Assembly: GCF_013359755.1 (NCBI RefSeq)
Contig: NZ_JABMCJ010000076.1
Coordinates: 124,001 to 188,000, forward strand
Origin: Tardiphaga robiniae
GTDB lineage: Bacteria > Pseudomonadota > Alphaproteobacteria > Rhizobiales > Xanthobacteraceae
Direction: 5' to 3'
Length of the DNA: 64,000 nt
A program made the translations under genes and the position numbers. Under the pieces are notes generated by a model. The model saw only the letters and a program-made list of their open reading frames with translations. It was not told the origin of the DNA and did no database searches. This document shows, piece by piece, positions 44,527 through 52,245 of this stretch; within the stretch, counting starts at the first letter, position 1, and each line of letters starts with the position of its first letter.

Positions 44527-44746
44527 TTTCGCGGACATTGTCTCTCTGGCTTCGGCATCAAGCTTCAAGACGGGTCGCTAGATCGCAGAGCCGCTACAGC
44601 GCGTGGATCGCGAATCCGGTTCTGACGCGCAGAATGCGCAAGACGAAGCCCTTCCTGACCGCGTTCGACACGCCTGGCGGCCTTTTTGGCAGCGCCTTAA
44701 GCGGAAATAACGCTGCTCTGACGCCCGACTGACGTCGGCGACGACG

Positions 44747-44773
44747 TCGACAGGCTTCAATGGATGTCACGCG
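44747..44773 (+). repeat. Direct repeat, copy 1
   Basis: TCGACAGGCTTCAATGGATG and the following CACGCG region match 45190-45216 at 24 of 27 bases. Weaker similarity continues for about 30 bases after each copy. Copy 1 lies 43 bases upstream of the DUF1127 gene. Confidence 0.6.
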
Positions 44774-44816
44774 GCGATGTGCCGGGATATCCCGGTCACA
44801 AAATCGGAGCACCACC

Positions 44817-45041
44817 ATGCGCGCTTACGCACAGTTTGTATCAGGCGACGATCATCTGCGTCTCGGCGCGATCTTCAGCCTGCCTGCCACGTGGCGACAG
44901 CGAGCCCGTTTCAGAGCAGAGTTGCGCGCCGATATCAGAGACCGTCCCGATTTTCTCCACGATATCGGCATCGGCCTGTACGAAGCGCATGCCGAAGCGT
45001 CACGGTTTTTCTGGGAGCCTTGGCTACTAAAGCGCCGCTAG
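44817..45041 (+). CDS. DUF1127-like small protein
   Basis: A 74-residue protein (start at 44817 with GGAG 8 bases upstream). The C-terminal half (RFRAELRADIRDRPDFLHDIG with EASRFFWEPW) matches the YjiS/DUF1127 pattern of short basic, helical, C-terminal R-rich peptides. In Agrobacterium, DUF1127 proteins affect phosphate and carbon metabolism and RNA turnover, but the role here is unknown. It lies between the two direct repeats. Confidence 0.6.
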   Translation: MRAYAQFVSGDDHLRLGAIFSLPATWRQRARFRAELRADIRDRPDFLHDIGIGLYEAHAEASRFFWEPWLLKRR

Positions 45042-45376
45042 TCCAAAATCACAATCCGATTGTTGCGGCGGACCTGCGCTCGACCAAGAGCATAACATTC
45101 GTCTTTTCCAACAACGATTGATCGGACGATCTAACGCTCATACTGCACGCATTCTTTTAACAGCACCTCTGCAGCGCCCAACTAAGACTTCGACAGGCTT
45201 CAACGGGTGCCACGCGAGGCCTGCGGCCGCACATTCGGGTCGCAAGAGTCTCTACCAGATAGCTACCGATTTCGGACCGATGCAATTCCAATGATTGCGA
45301 TCGCGATTGCTTCGCGTTCCGCGGAGCACTTGAGAGGCCCGCCAGGGCAAATACGTAAACGAGGCAAGGGGCGCGC
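45042..45376. other. 335-base intergenic region in the accessory segment
   Basis: It holds copy 2 of the direct repeat (45190-45216) and presumably the promoter of the ten-TM protein gene. The left part is AT-richer than average by eye. No gene, terminator or further repeat could be defended. Confidence 0.4.
45190..45216 (+). repeat. Direct repeat, copy 2
   Basis: TCGACAGGCTTCAACGGGTG followed by CACGCG is the second copy of the sequence at 44747-44773, exactly 443 bases further on. Confidence 0.6.
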
Positions 45377-46327
45377 ATGCAGATGGTTGGCAGGCTATTG
45401 TCCGCACTTGGCGGACAAGGACCAGCGCTTTTGGTGATCTCGCTTTGTGCAGGGCTGTTGATCCAACCTCTCGCTCATTTCGGCTACGATCTTTTGCCGT
45501 TCTCCGCATTTCTGCTGACACTAGGCTCGTTTCTCGCAGCCGGTCTCGCACCATCCGAAGCCAGGATTCGTCTGCCTCTGATGGCCCTGGTGATTGCCTG
45601 GGTCGGCCTGGCGCTTCCTCTGGCCGCTGCCGCTCTACTGTCCTTCCTTCCGCTTGATCCTGCGCTGCGGGCCGGTGTTCTGCTTTCGCTCCTGGCGCCG
45701 CCGGTCGGAAGCGCGGCCGCGATCGCTGGGATGCTTGGTCTGCGGACCCGTCTCGCTTTACTCGTGTCCATCGCACTAACCCTCCTCGCGCCGATTTCAA
45801 TTCCATGTTTTGCCACAGTGCTCGGACTTGGAATTGAATTCGACATGGGCGCGCTGGCTATCCGATTGTTCAGCATCATCGGCGCTGCAGGCTTGGTTGC
45901 CTTTCTGGCAATACGGTTTCACCGGAATCTGATGCCCGTTCTGCCCGACCAACACGCTGCCACCGGGGTCGCCGTTATCGGACTCATCATCGTCGGACTG
46001 GCAACCTCACAGGGCATACGGACCCACTGGATCAGCAATCCGCTACGTTTCGATGTCATGCTCGCCGCGGCGGTCGTCTCCAACTTTGGACTGTGCGCGC
46101 TCGCAATTTTGACATTCGCGAGAATGGGGTTACAGACCGCTGGAACGATAGGCCTCGTGAGCGGAAACCGTAATGTCACTCTCGTGTGGGCAGCGGCCAG
46201 CTTTGGTCTGCCATCTCTCGCGGAGGGTTATGTCGCTGCGTGCGTCATCCCTGTCCTCGCGCTCCCTCTCATCGTCAAGCTTTGCCTCAAACTACCTTCC
46301 TTCAGCCGTCTCCTCCCGCAAAACTGA
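45377..46327 (+). CDS. Ten-TM transporter-like protein (BASS/Na+ symporter-like)
   Basis: A 316-residue, almost wholly hydrophobic protein with about ten helices in two similar halves (LSLLAPPVGSAAAIAGMLGL near residue 105-125, and GLVSGNRNVTLVWAAASFGL near 260-280). The crossover residues GN-RN and PPVGS resemble those of the bile acid:sodium symporter superfamily. The start at 45377 has AAGGGG upstream. Substrate and partner are unknown. Confidence 0.5.
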   Translation: MQMVGRLLSALGGQGPALLVISLCAGLLIQPLAHFGYDLLPFSAFLLTLGSFLAAGLAPSEARIRLPLMALVIAWVGLALPLAAAALLSFLPLDPALRAGVLLSLLAPPVGSAAAIAGMLGLRTRLALLVSIALTLLAPISIPCFATVLGLGIEFDMGALAIRLFSIIGAAGLVAFLAIRFHRNLMPVLPDQHAATGVAVIGLIIVGLATSQGIRTHWISNPLRFDVMLAAAVVSNFGLCALAILTFARMGLQTAGTIGLVSGNRNVTLVWAAASFGLPSLAEGYVAACVIPVLALPLIVKLCLKLPSFSRLLPQN

Positions 46328-46447
46328 TGACCAAGAGGCGACAGCCCCCGATCAACACTCGTACGGGGGGCCAAATCCCGCGTAAACAGACACAGACATT
46401 GTATTTCGCTGGGAAACGCGCTGGGCCATAGATACGATCTATGGCCT

Positions 46448-46930
46448 ATGGGGGACGGCACATTGGACAAACTCACTCTGAACGATCCGCTATTCGCTGC
46501 CTACGTCATTGCCGCGAGCCTGACGATCCTCAAGGCTGTGGCGATGTCGTGGCTGACTGTAGTCCGTATGGTCGACGTCAAAGGCGGCTACCGTTCACCC
46601 GAGGATATCAAGAAGACGCCCATGAACCCCGCGCCCGACCCGGCGCAACTCTTGCCCAACGAGCGCGTCGAGCGGATCCGCCGGATCCAAATAAACGACC
46701 TCGAGAGCCTGCCCTACTTCCTGGTCGCGGGTTTGCTCTACATTCTCACGCAACCGTCCCTGCTGCTCGCCCAATGGCTGCTATACGGTTACGTCGCCTC
46801 ACGTCTGCTTCACTTCGTCGCCTATCTCACCGGACAGATTCATGAGATACGCGCGACCTTTTGGACTGTGGGCTCGCTCATCCTGATCTTCATGACCGTC
46901 CGGACGTTGATATCTGCAGTCGGCGCGTGA
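46448..46930 (+). CDS. MAPEG family membrane protein
   Basis: A 160-residue protein with four helices and the MAPEG signature ERIRRIQINDLESLPYFLVA between helices 1 and 2. Members (microsomal glutathione S-transferase, prostaglandin E synthase types) use glutathione to handle lipid peroxides or xenobiotics. The bacterial members are poorly studied. It converges on the BTAD regulator with 3 bases between stops. Confidence 0.82.
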   Translation: MGDGTLDKLTLNDPLFAAYVIAASLTILKAVAMSWLTVVRMVDVKGGYRSPEDIKKTPMNPAPDPAQLLPNERVERIRRIQINDLESLPYFLVAGLLYILTQPSLLLAQWLLYGYVASRLLHFVAYLTGQIHEIRATFWTVGSLILIFMTVRTLISAVGA

Positions 46931-46933
46931 AGT

Positions 46934-48916
46934 TCAAGCCGTAACGCCGGCTTCGCGCTGGGCCGATAGGTAACGTTCAAGATCGTCGTCCTGCTTGAAA
47001 AAGCGCATGGCACGAAGCTCTGTTATAGTTGTCTTTTGCACGGCATCGCGCTGACGCGTCACGTCGCGGGCCTCTTCCAATCGCCTGGCGGCTACAAGAT
47101 TGGCTACCAGCATGCGATGGCCCGTACCGTTGGCCGGATTTTGCTGGATCGAGTTGCGCGCCCACAAGACACCATCCTCAGGGCGTCCGAGCGCAAAGCA
47201 TGATGCAGCCAGGCCCGTCATCCAAAAATGGAGCATATTGTCGTAGGGGCTGAGGGCGATCGACCGGTGAAGGCATGTGACAGCATGCTCATAGTCGCCC
47301 CCCATGCTGTCGATCATTCCAAGAATGCCCCAGGCGAAGGCGGAGCTTGGATTGAGGCGCACAGCTTCCTTGCAGTGGATGCGCCCCTGATCGTTGTTGC
47401 CGACCGGACCAAACAATGTGAAGCCATAGACCGCATGGGCAAAAGCATCTGCGCCATCTTGCTCGACGGCGCGGCGCGCCAAGACGAGGGCTTCGACCAA
47501 CGTTCCCGGCAACGCCGCCGCCCCCAGAGGCGAAGCCATGACAAGTGCCCAGGCAAGGGACGCCAGCGTGGCTGGGCGCAGCTGATCGCGGTTGAGAGAC
47601 TGTCGCAACAATACGATCGCCCTCGTGATCCCGTCACGGGTTCCGTTCCATAGATGGGGAAGCGCTCGCAGGTAGATGTCGTAAGCCGAAAGATCAGAGA
47701 GCGGCTTGCGCCTTGCGCGCTCGACCTCGGCGCTCCGCACGGCCGGATCAATCACTGCAGCGACGCTTGCGCTGATGTCATCCTGCAGATCGAAAACATC
47801 GACGATGGCGCGATCGTAGCGATCAGACCAGACCTGAACCTCATCGCGGGCATGGGTTAGTTCGGCCGATACACGAATGCGGTTGCCCGCTTTGCGGATA
47901 TTGCCGCTCAGGACGTATTGAACACCCAGTTGTTGCGCGATTTGCCGGCTGGTCAGCCTTCTATCCTTGAAGGCGAAGCTCGATCCGCGTGCGATGACCA
48001 CGAATTCGCGAAAGCGCGACAAAGCGGTGATGATGTCCTCGGTGACGCCATCAGCGAAGTATTCCTGCTCCGGCTCGTCGCTCATGTTCCGAAACGGCAG
48101 AACCACGATGGATGGTTGATCCGCGACCATCATCAGAGCAGGCGCAAGTGGAGTCGATATCTCGATCTCGCCGACAGCCGCCGATTCGATCAGTGTCTGG
48201 GCTCTGCGTAATTCAGCAACGAGCGCTCTGGTTGCCTCGTCCGGCTCTGTGTTGAGCTCTCGCTTCAGAAGCCCAACGACCTCTTGATAGTATTTGAGCG
48301 CTTCAGCTTTACGCCCGGTTGCAGACAGAGCCTGCATGATCAGCCGGTGCGCATCCTCACGCATGTTGTTCAGTGCGCTGGCACGGTGCCCGGCCTTCAA
48401 TGCGTGATCAGCGCGACCGGCGACCAGTTCTTTTTCGCCGAGCCCGACCATCGCAGTCAGAGCCAGCTCCTGAAATCGCTGGCGTTCGCCAGCCAGCCAA
48501 TCGCTCCAGCCTTCTTCGGTAACTCCGATGTCATCGACGAAGCGCCCTCGATAGAGATCCGCCGCCTCACCCAGCGCATCACGGCCGCCCTCCCGCACCA
48601 GGGCCTCGAACCGGCTGATATCGCACAGGATCACCGTCGTATTCAGCGATACGAACTCGCCATCGCTCTTGAGAGCATCGCGACCCAGAATTTGACGTAG
48701 CTTGAACAGTGACTGACGGAGGTTCTGCCTTGCTTGCGCGTCGAAATAAGACCCCCAGAACAGGGTCGACAGTTTTTCGCGCGGCTGAGGCTCCGGTGCC
48801 ATGCAAGCCAGATAAGCAAGCAATCCCGAGAGCTTCTTGTTTGGCAAGCCGACCACGCCGTTCGGCCCGGTGAGCACGACGCGTCCCAAAAGCGAAAGAT
48901 TAAATTTTGGGCACAC
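46934..48916 (-). CDS. BTAD-type transcriptional regulator with TolB-like and TPR regions
   Basis: A 660-residue protein. Residues 1-95 are an OmpR-like winged helix (FNLSLLGRVVLTGPNG, QNLRQSLFKLRQILG). Residues 100-245 are the BTAD helical region (YYQEVVGLLKRELNTEPDE). Residues 268-370 are a TolB/adenylate-cyclase-associated segment (SIVVLPFRNMSDEPEQEYFA). The rest is TPR-like repeats to the end. No cyclase catalytic domain is present. The start is a GTG with GGAAG 9 bases upstream. It probably controls genes in this accessory block in response to a small ligand, but that is inference. Confidence 0.78.
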   Translation of the reverse strand: MCPKFNLSLLGRVVLTGPNGVVGLPNKKLSGLLAYLACMAPEPQPREKLSTLFWGSYFDAQARQNLRQSLFKLRQILGRDALKSDGEFVSLNTTVILCDISRFEALVREGGRDALGEAADLYRGRFVDDIGVTEEGWSDWLAGERQRFQELALTAMVGLGEKELVAGRADHALKAGHRASALNNMREDAHRLIMQALSATGRKAEALKYYQEVVGLLKRELNTEPDEATRALVAELRRAQTLIESAAVGEIEISTPLAPALMMVADQPSIVVLPFRNMSDEPEQEYFADGVTEDIITALSRFREFVVIARGSSFAFKDRRLTSRQIAQQLGVQYVLSGNIRKAGNRIRVSAELTHARDEVQVWSDRYDRAIVDVFDLQDDISASVAAVIDPAVRSAEVERARRKPLSDLSAYDIYLRALPHLWNGTRDGITRAIVLLRQSLNRDQLRPATLASLAWALVMASPLGAAALPGTLVEALVLARRAVEQDGADAFAHAVYGFTLFGPVGNNDQGRIHCKEAVRLNPSSAFAWGILGMIDSMGGDYEHAVTCLHRSIALSPYDNMLHFWMTGLAASCFALGRPEDGVLWARNSIQQNPANGTGHRMLVANLVAARRLEEARDVTRQRDAVQKTTITELRAMRFFKQDDDLERYLSAQREAGVTA

Positions 48917-49108
48917 CGTCGGCTACTTCCAAGTTTTGAACAAATGCGTCCTCTGAATATACATTTAACTCAGATTGGCAACTTTGCGAGCAGTATTAAC
49001 GCAGCGATGACGGCTGACTAACGCCGGTGAGACGGCGGCGGGTTCAAGTCAAAATGCGACGAGATGCGAATGGCATTCGGCGCAGAGCAACTTCACCCGG
49101 AAGCCGTC

Positions 49109-49261
49109 ATGCGCACGCGTCACATCATTGCAGTCGTCGCTACCCTGACCGTGATCCTCGCCGGAGTTGATGTGGCGCTGACTTCCCTCGCCGCTCCGAA
49201 AGCCAGAGCGGCTTCGCACGCCACGCCTCCCGTCTCACCCCTCCTTTTCGGAGGCGACTGA
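49109..49261 (+). CDS. Short exported peptide, function unknown
   Basis: A 50-residue product with a signal-like N-terminus (HIIAVVATLTVILAGVDVAL), then AAPKARAASHA, and an ending PLLFGGD. The ATG at 49109 has GGAAG 6 bases upstream. It is the first of five tiny plus-strand genes. Confidence 0.45.
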   Translation: MRTRHIIAVVATLTVILAGVDVALTSLAAPKARAASHATPPVSPLLFGGD

Positions 49262-49303
49262 TCTCAGTTCGATTTCGAAGTAGCCGTCAAGCAGGAGGTC
49301 GCA

Positions 49304-49525
49304 TTGACCAATACCGCGCAATTACGAGCGCGATCGTATGCCTTTCTCTCAACCGAAGACGAACGACGAGTCGTCGCGAGATGGAGAACTGGAGTGATCG
49401 CGTTCTATGGCTCGATTTTGTTGATTGCTTTGGCTGCAACGAGCCAAAGGCCCCGAGCCGATCAGCCTGACCTCGCTTCCGATGATTTCGTCACATACCA
49501 CATGTCGAGCTTGCCGCTACCGTAG
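49304..49525 (+). CDS. Short single-TM protein, function unknown
   Basis: A 73-residue protein with one central membrane helix (VIAFYGSILLIALAAT) and a basic N-terminal half. It uses a TTG start, which is supported by GGAGG five bases before it. It lies 42 bases after the previous small gene. Confidence 0.5.
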   Translation: MTNTAQLRARSYAFLSTEDERRVVARWRTGVIAFYGSILLIALAATSQRPRADQPDLASDDFVTYHMSSLPLP

Positions 49526-49669
49526 GCGAACAAAGCCAACGCCGCGGTAGCATCGCTGCCAATGCCAGCAAGCACAGCGAAGTTTCAATGCAAATTTCAA
49601 GGGTGTCAGGCGGGCCGAGCGGTCAGCAAGCTCACCTGCATCATCCCGTGAAGCATCAGGAAAAGAGTG

Positions 49670-50029
49670 ATGAAGACCGACTTTCCGGCACCATCTCCAA
49701 CACCTGTGCGGGCTTCGATGATCGTCAGCGCACTTCATGAATCCCGTCGCCGGCAGGCAATCAACGTCATTCATCGCTACCAGCATCTCATCTCCGACCG
49801 CATCGAAACCAACCTTGGCAAGCTCATTCCAGCGCCAGACGCGAAGATGCGCGTTCGTCAGACGCAGAATAATGAAAGGAAAAGAAGCGTGAAGCGATTG
49901 AGTGAGACGCACCTGATCATCCTGATCCTTATCGGCTTCGGCATTGTGCACGTGATTGGTGGCGTGCTGCTGGCACGGGCGGCGCCCGAGCACAGTCGCC
50001 CTGTGAATATAGCAGCCTGGGGCGACTGA
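49670..50029 (+). CDS. Single-TM protein with basic N-terminus, function unknown
   Basis: A 119-residue protein. The N-terminal 75 residues are soluble and basic, and a membrane helix (HLIILILIGFGIVHVIGGVL) near residue 84-103 is followed by a short tail ending AAWGD. The ATG at 49670 has GGAAAAGAG upstream. No family is recognised. Confidence 0.45.
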   Translation: MKTDFPAPSPTPVRASMIVSALHESRRRQAINVIHRYQHLISDRIETNLGKLIPAPDAKMRVRQTQNNERKRSVKRLSETHLIILILIGFGIVHVIGGVLLARAAPEHSRPVNIAAWGD

Positions 50030-50087
50030 TCGCGGCAGGCGAAGACGGCATCAATCATCAATGGACGGCAACAATCGTGAGGCTGAC

Positions 50088-50240
50088 ATGACTGCAATCG
50101 CGAGCGCGATGTCCCGCGCGATTCGATCGATCACCGGAGCCGATGTGCTCAAGCATTTTCTGTTTTTCTGCGGAGCCGGAATTCTGGTGTTCGTGCTCTC
50201 GCTCACTTACGGCCTGGATTTGAGCTCGGGCCTTTTCTGA
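50088..50240 (+). CDS. 50-residue single-TM peptide
   Basis: The frame MTAIASAMSRAIRSITGADV continues into one helix (LKHFLFFCGAGILVFVLSL) and ends TYGLDLSSGLF. GAGG lies 6 bases before the ATG. It lacks homologs that I can name. It belongs with the other tiny membrane genes of this stretch. Confidence 0.4.
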   Translation: MTAIASAMSRAIRSITGADVLKHFLFFCGAGILVFVLSLTYGLDLSSGLF

Positions 50241-50308
50241 TCCTCGCCACGATTACGCAACTGAAGCGTCCAGTTCCCCCGCAGGCCATACCCGCACGAG
50301 GTCACTAC

Positions 50309-50728
50309 GTGAACGCTCTGATCGCCACCTATATCGCATGGATCATCGCCCAAACCGGCTTCGCCCCTCCGGCTCATCCGCCAATTCATTTCGCGACGTC
50401 AGCAGAAATGGCTGTGCTAAGTGGTGCACCGGAAAATAGCGGGCTCGAATTTCAAGCCCTCTACAGCCGCGAACAAGGCGCGATCTACCTTCCCCACGAA
50501 TGGCAACCGGTCAATTTGCGGCAGAAGAGCGCGCTGCTGCACGAACTCGTGCATCACGTGCAACGAGCCAACAACGTCGAAGCTCCGTGTGTGGCAGCCC
50601 ACGAACGCCAGGCCTATGACCTTCAGATGACATGGCTCCGCGAACAGGGGGTCGAGGATCCCTACAGCCTCATCGGCACGAATGAACTCACAATCTACAT
50701 GGTGAGCGTCTGCCGCGACGGTTCGTAA
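50309..50728 (+). CDS. Putative exported metallopeptidase-like protein (DUF6647-like)
   Basis: A 139-residue protein with a hydrophobic N-terminus (LIATYIAWIIAQTGFAPP) and HELVHHVQ near residue 90, a zincin-like HExxH-variant (H-E-L-V-H-H). Later CVAAHERQAYDLQ supplies a possible third ligand. The start is a GTG with GAGG upstream. It lies just before the thiD 3' end and is the last gene of the accessory segment. The family name is recalled, not searched. Confidence 0.55.
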   Translation: MNALIATYIAWIIAQTGFAPPAHPPIHFATSAEMAVLSGAPENSGLEFQALYSREQGAIYLPHEWQPVNLRQKSALLHELVHHVQRANNVEAPCVAAHERQAYDLQMTWLREQGVEDPYSLIGTNELTIYMVSVCRDGS

Positions 50729-50841
50729 GCGGCACACGACATTCCGTCGTCATAGGCCATGAGATGCAACGGGCTCGTGCGCGGACCGATGCTCACGCGA
50801 TTGGAACGCGCCGAGGTTGGTTTGAGCCGATCTTGATACGC

Positions 50842-51642
50842 CTAATAGAACGCATGAAAGTGATGCACCGGGCCGTGGCCGTGACCGACCGTAAAACGAT
50901 CCGCCGCAGCGATCGCAGCCGTGACATAGGCTTTCGCCGTACGCACGGCGGCTTCCATGTCCTGCCCCTTGGCAAGGCCTGCCGCGATCGCTGATGACAG
51001 CGTGCAGCCGGTACCGTGCGTATTCTTCGTGGACACGCGCTCTGCCGGCAATGCAATGGCGCGGTCTGCGGTGATAAAATAGTCAGTGCTCTCCGGGCCG
51101 GTCCCGTGGCCGCCCTTGATCAGCACAGCCTTGCAGCCGAGCGCGAGCAGACGCTTGCCCTGCGCCTCGATGGCCGCATCGCCCTCCGCCATTGGCTCAT
51201 CCAGCAACGCGGCCGCCTCTGGCAGGTTTGGCGTGATGATATCGGCAAGCGGGATCAACGTGCTGCGCAGCGCGGCGATGGCCTCCGGCGCCAGCAGGCG
51301 ATCACCTGACGTGGCCACCATCACGGGATCGAGCACCACATGTTTCGGCTGCCATGTCGCGAGGCCCGCAGCGATGGCCTCGATCACGTCACGCTGCGCG
51401 ACCATGCCGATCTTCACCGCGCCGACCGCGAGATCGACGAACACGGCATTGATCTGCTCGCTCACGAACTCTGCAGGCACCTGATGGATGCCGGTGACGC
51501 CCTTGGTGTTCTGCGCGGTCAGCGCGGCGATCACCGACGCGCCATAGACGCCCAGCGCCGCGAAGGTCTTGAGGTCGGCCTGGATGCCGGCGCCGCCCGA
51601 GGAATCCGAACCGGCAATGGTCAGCGCAACGGGTGTGGGCAT
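50842..51642 (-). CDS. thiD: Hydroxymethylpyrimidine / phosphomethylpyrimidine kinase ThiD
   Basis: A 266-residue ribokinase-fold enzyme of thiamine biosynthesis that phosphorylates HMP and HMP-P. It has [19 protein letters not shown] near the N-terminus, [10 protein letters not shown] in the middle and [20 protein letters not shown] with the catalytic Asp/Gly anion hole near the C-terminus. The ATG at 51642 is preferred over a GTG 15 bases earlier. A fragment of the same gene occurs at 44443-44526. No TPP riboswitch was recognised upstream. Confidence 0.92.
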   Translation of the reverse strand: MPTPVALTIAGSDSSGGAGIQADLKTFAALGVYGASVIAALTAQNTKGVTGIHQVPAEFVSEQINAVFVDLAVGAVKIGMVAQRDVIEAIAAGLATWQPKHVVLDPVMVATSGDRLLAPEAIAALRSTLIPLADIITPNLPEAAALLDEPMAEGDAAIEAQGKRLLALGCKAVLIKGGHGTGPESTDYFITADRAIALPAERVSTKNTHGTGCTLSSAIAAGLAKGQDMEAAVRTAKAYVTAAIAAADRFTVGHGHGPVHHFHAFY

Positions 51643-51795
51643 CGGAAAAACTCGCACGAGATCAAGGGATAAGCAGCCATACCAGTCCTACCCCGCCAGT
51701 CGTGAACCAGCAAGGCGGCGACATGCTGGCGGCTTGCGCCGCACCCTGTTTTGGGCTTGATGATCTCTAAAATCGCCCGTTTCCGGAGAATCCCG

Positions 51796-52032
51796 ATGGT
51801 CCCCTTCTTTGTCCAGTTCAAGTGCAAGCTTGGCCAGTCCTACGCCGTCGCCAACGCGCTGGCCGAAGCCGAAATCGCCTCGGAGATCTATTCCACCGCC
51901 GGCCACTACGACCTGCTGGTGAAGTTCTATGTCGATAACGCCACCGACATCGGCCATTTCGTGAACGAGAAGGTGCAGACCATCCCGGGCATCCAGGACA
52001 CGCATACGATCATCACGTTCAAGGCGTTTTGA
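51796..52032 (+). CDS. Stand-alone Lrp/AsnC effector-domain (RAM) protein
   Basis: A 78-residue protein consisting only of the alpha/beta ligand-binding domain of Lrp/AsnC regulators (VPFFVQFKCKLGQSYAVANA, AGHYDLLVKFYVDN, PGIQDTHTIITF). There is no DNA-binding helix. Such domains form rings that bind amino acids and may modify full-length Lrp proteins; a full-length one lies at 54783. The ATG at 51796 has GGAGAA upstream. Confidence 0.82.
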   Translation: MVPFFVQFKCKLGQSYAVANALAEAEIASEIYSTAGHYDLLVKFYVDNATDIGHFVNEKVQTIPGIQDTHTIITFKAF

Positions 52033-52053
52033 GAAACGCACCGGCCGTGCGCT

Positions 52054-52237
52054 CCTTCTCCCCGCTCTGCGCGGGGAGAAGGGTGGGATGAGGGGCGAGG
52101 CACAATAGCCGTTCCAATTCACCCTGGGCATGTCGCACAGATTCCGATCCGCGAATTGCGAGTATATGGCGACGTCGTGCCATGCCCCTCACCCGCCGCG
52201 AAGACGCGGCGACCTCTCCCCGCAAGCGGGGAGAGGT
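52054..52237. repeat. Paired inverted REP element (REPIN-like)
   Basis: Two perfect 12-bp stems, CCTTCTCCCCGC / GCGGGGAGAAGG at 52054-52082 and ACCTCTCCCCGC / GCGGGGAGAGGT at 52212-52237, lie in inverted order. They are joined by matching outer arms (GATGAGGGGC ... GCCCCTCACCC) around about 90 bases. Elements of this type are frequent between genes in this family. The left stem may also serve as terminator for the gene ending at 52032. Confidence 0.65.
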
Positions 52238-52245
52238 TAAGAGAC

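Noticed and set aside
44508-44732. A 74-residue plus-strand frame over the thiD relic
   Set aside because: It begins inside the decayed fragment and has no ribosome site; an internal ATG would leave only about 32 residues.
51643-51795. Possible TPP riboswitch before thiD
   Set aside because: The short gap lacks the CTGAGA and ACCTGA core elements expected of a TPP riboswitch.
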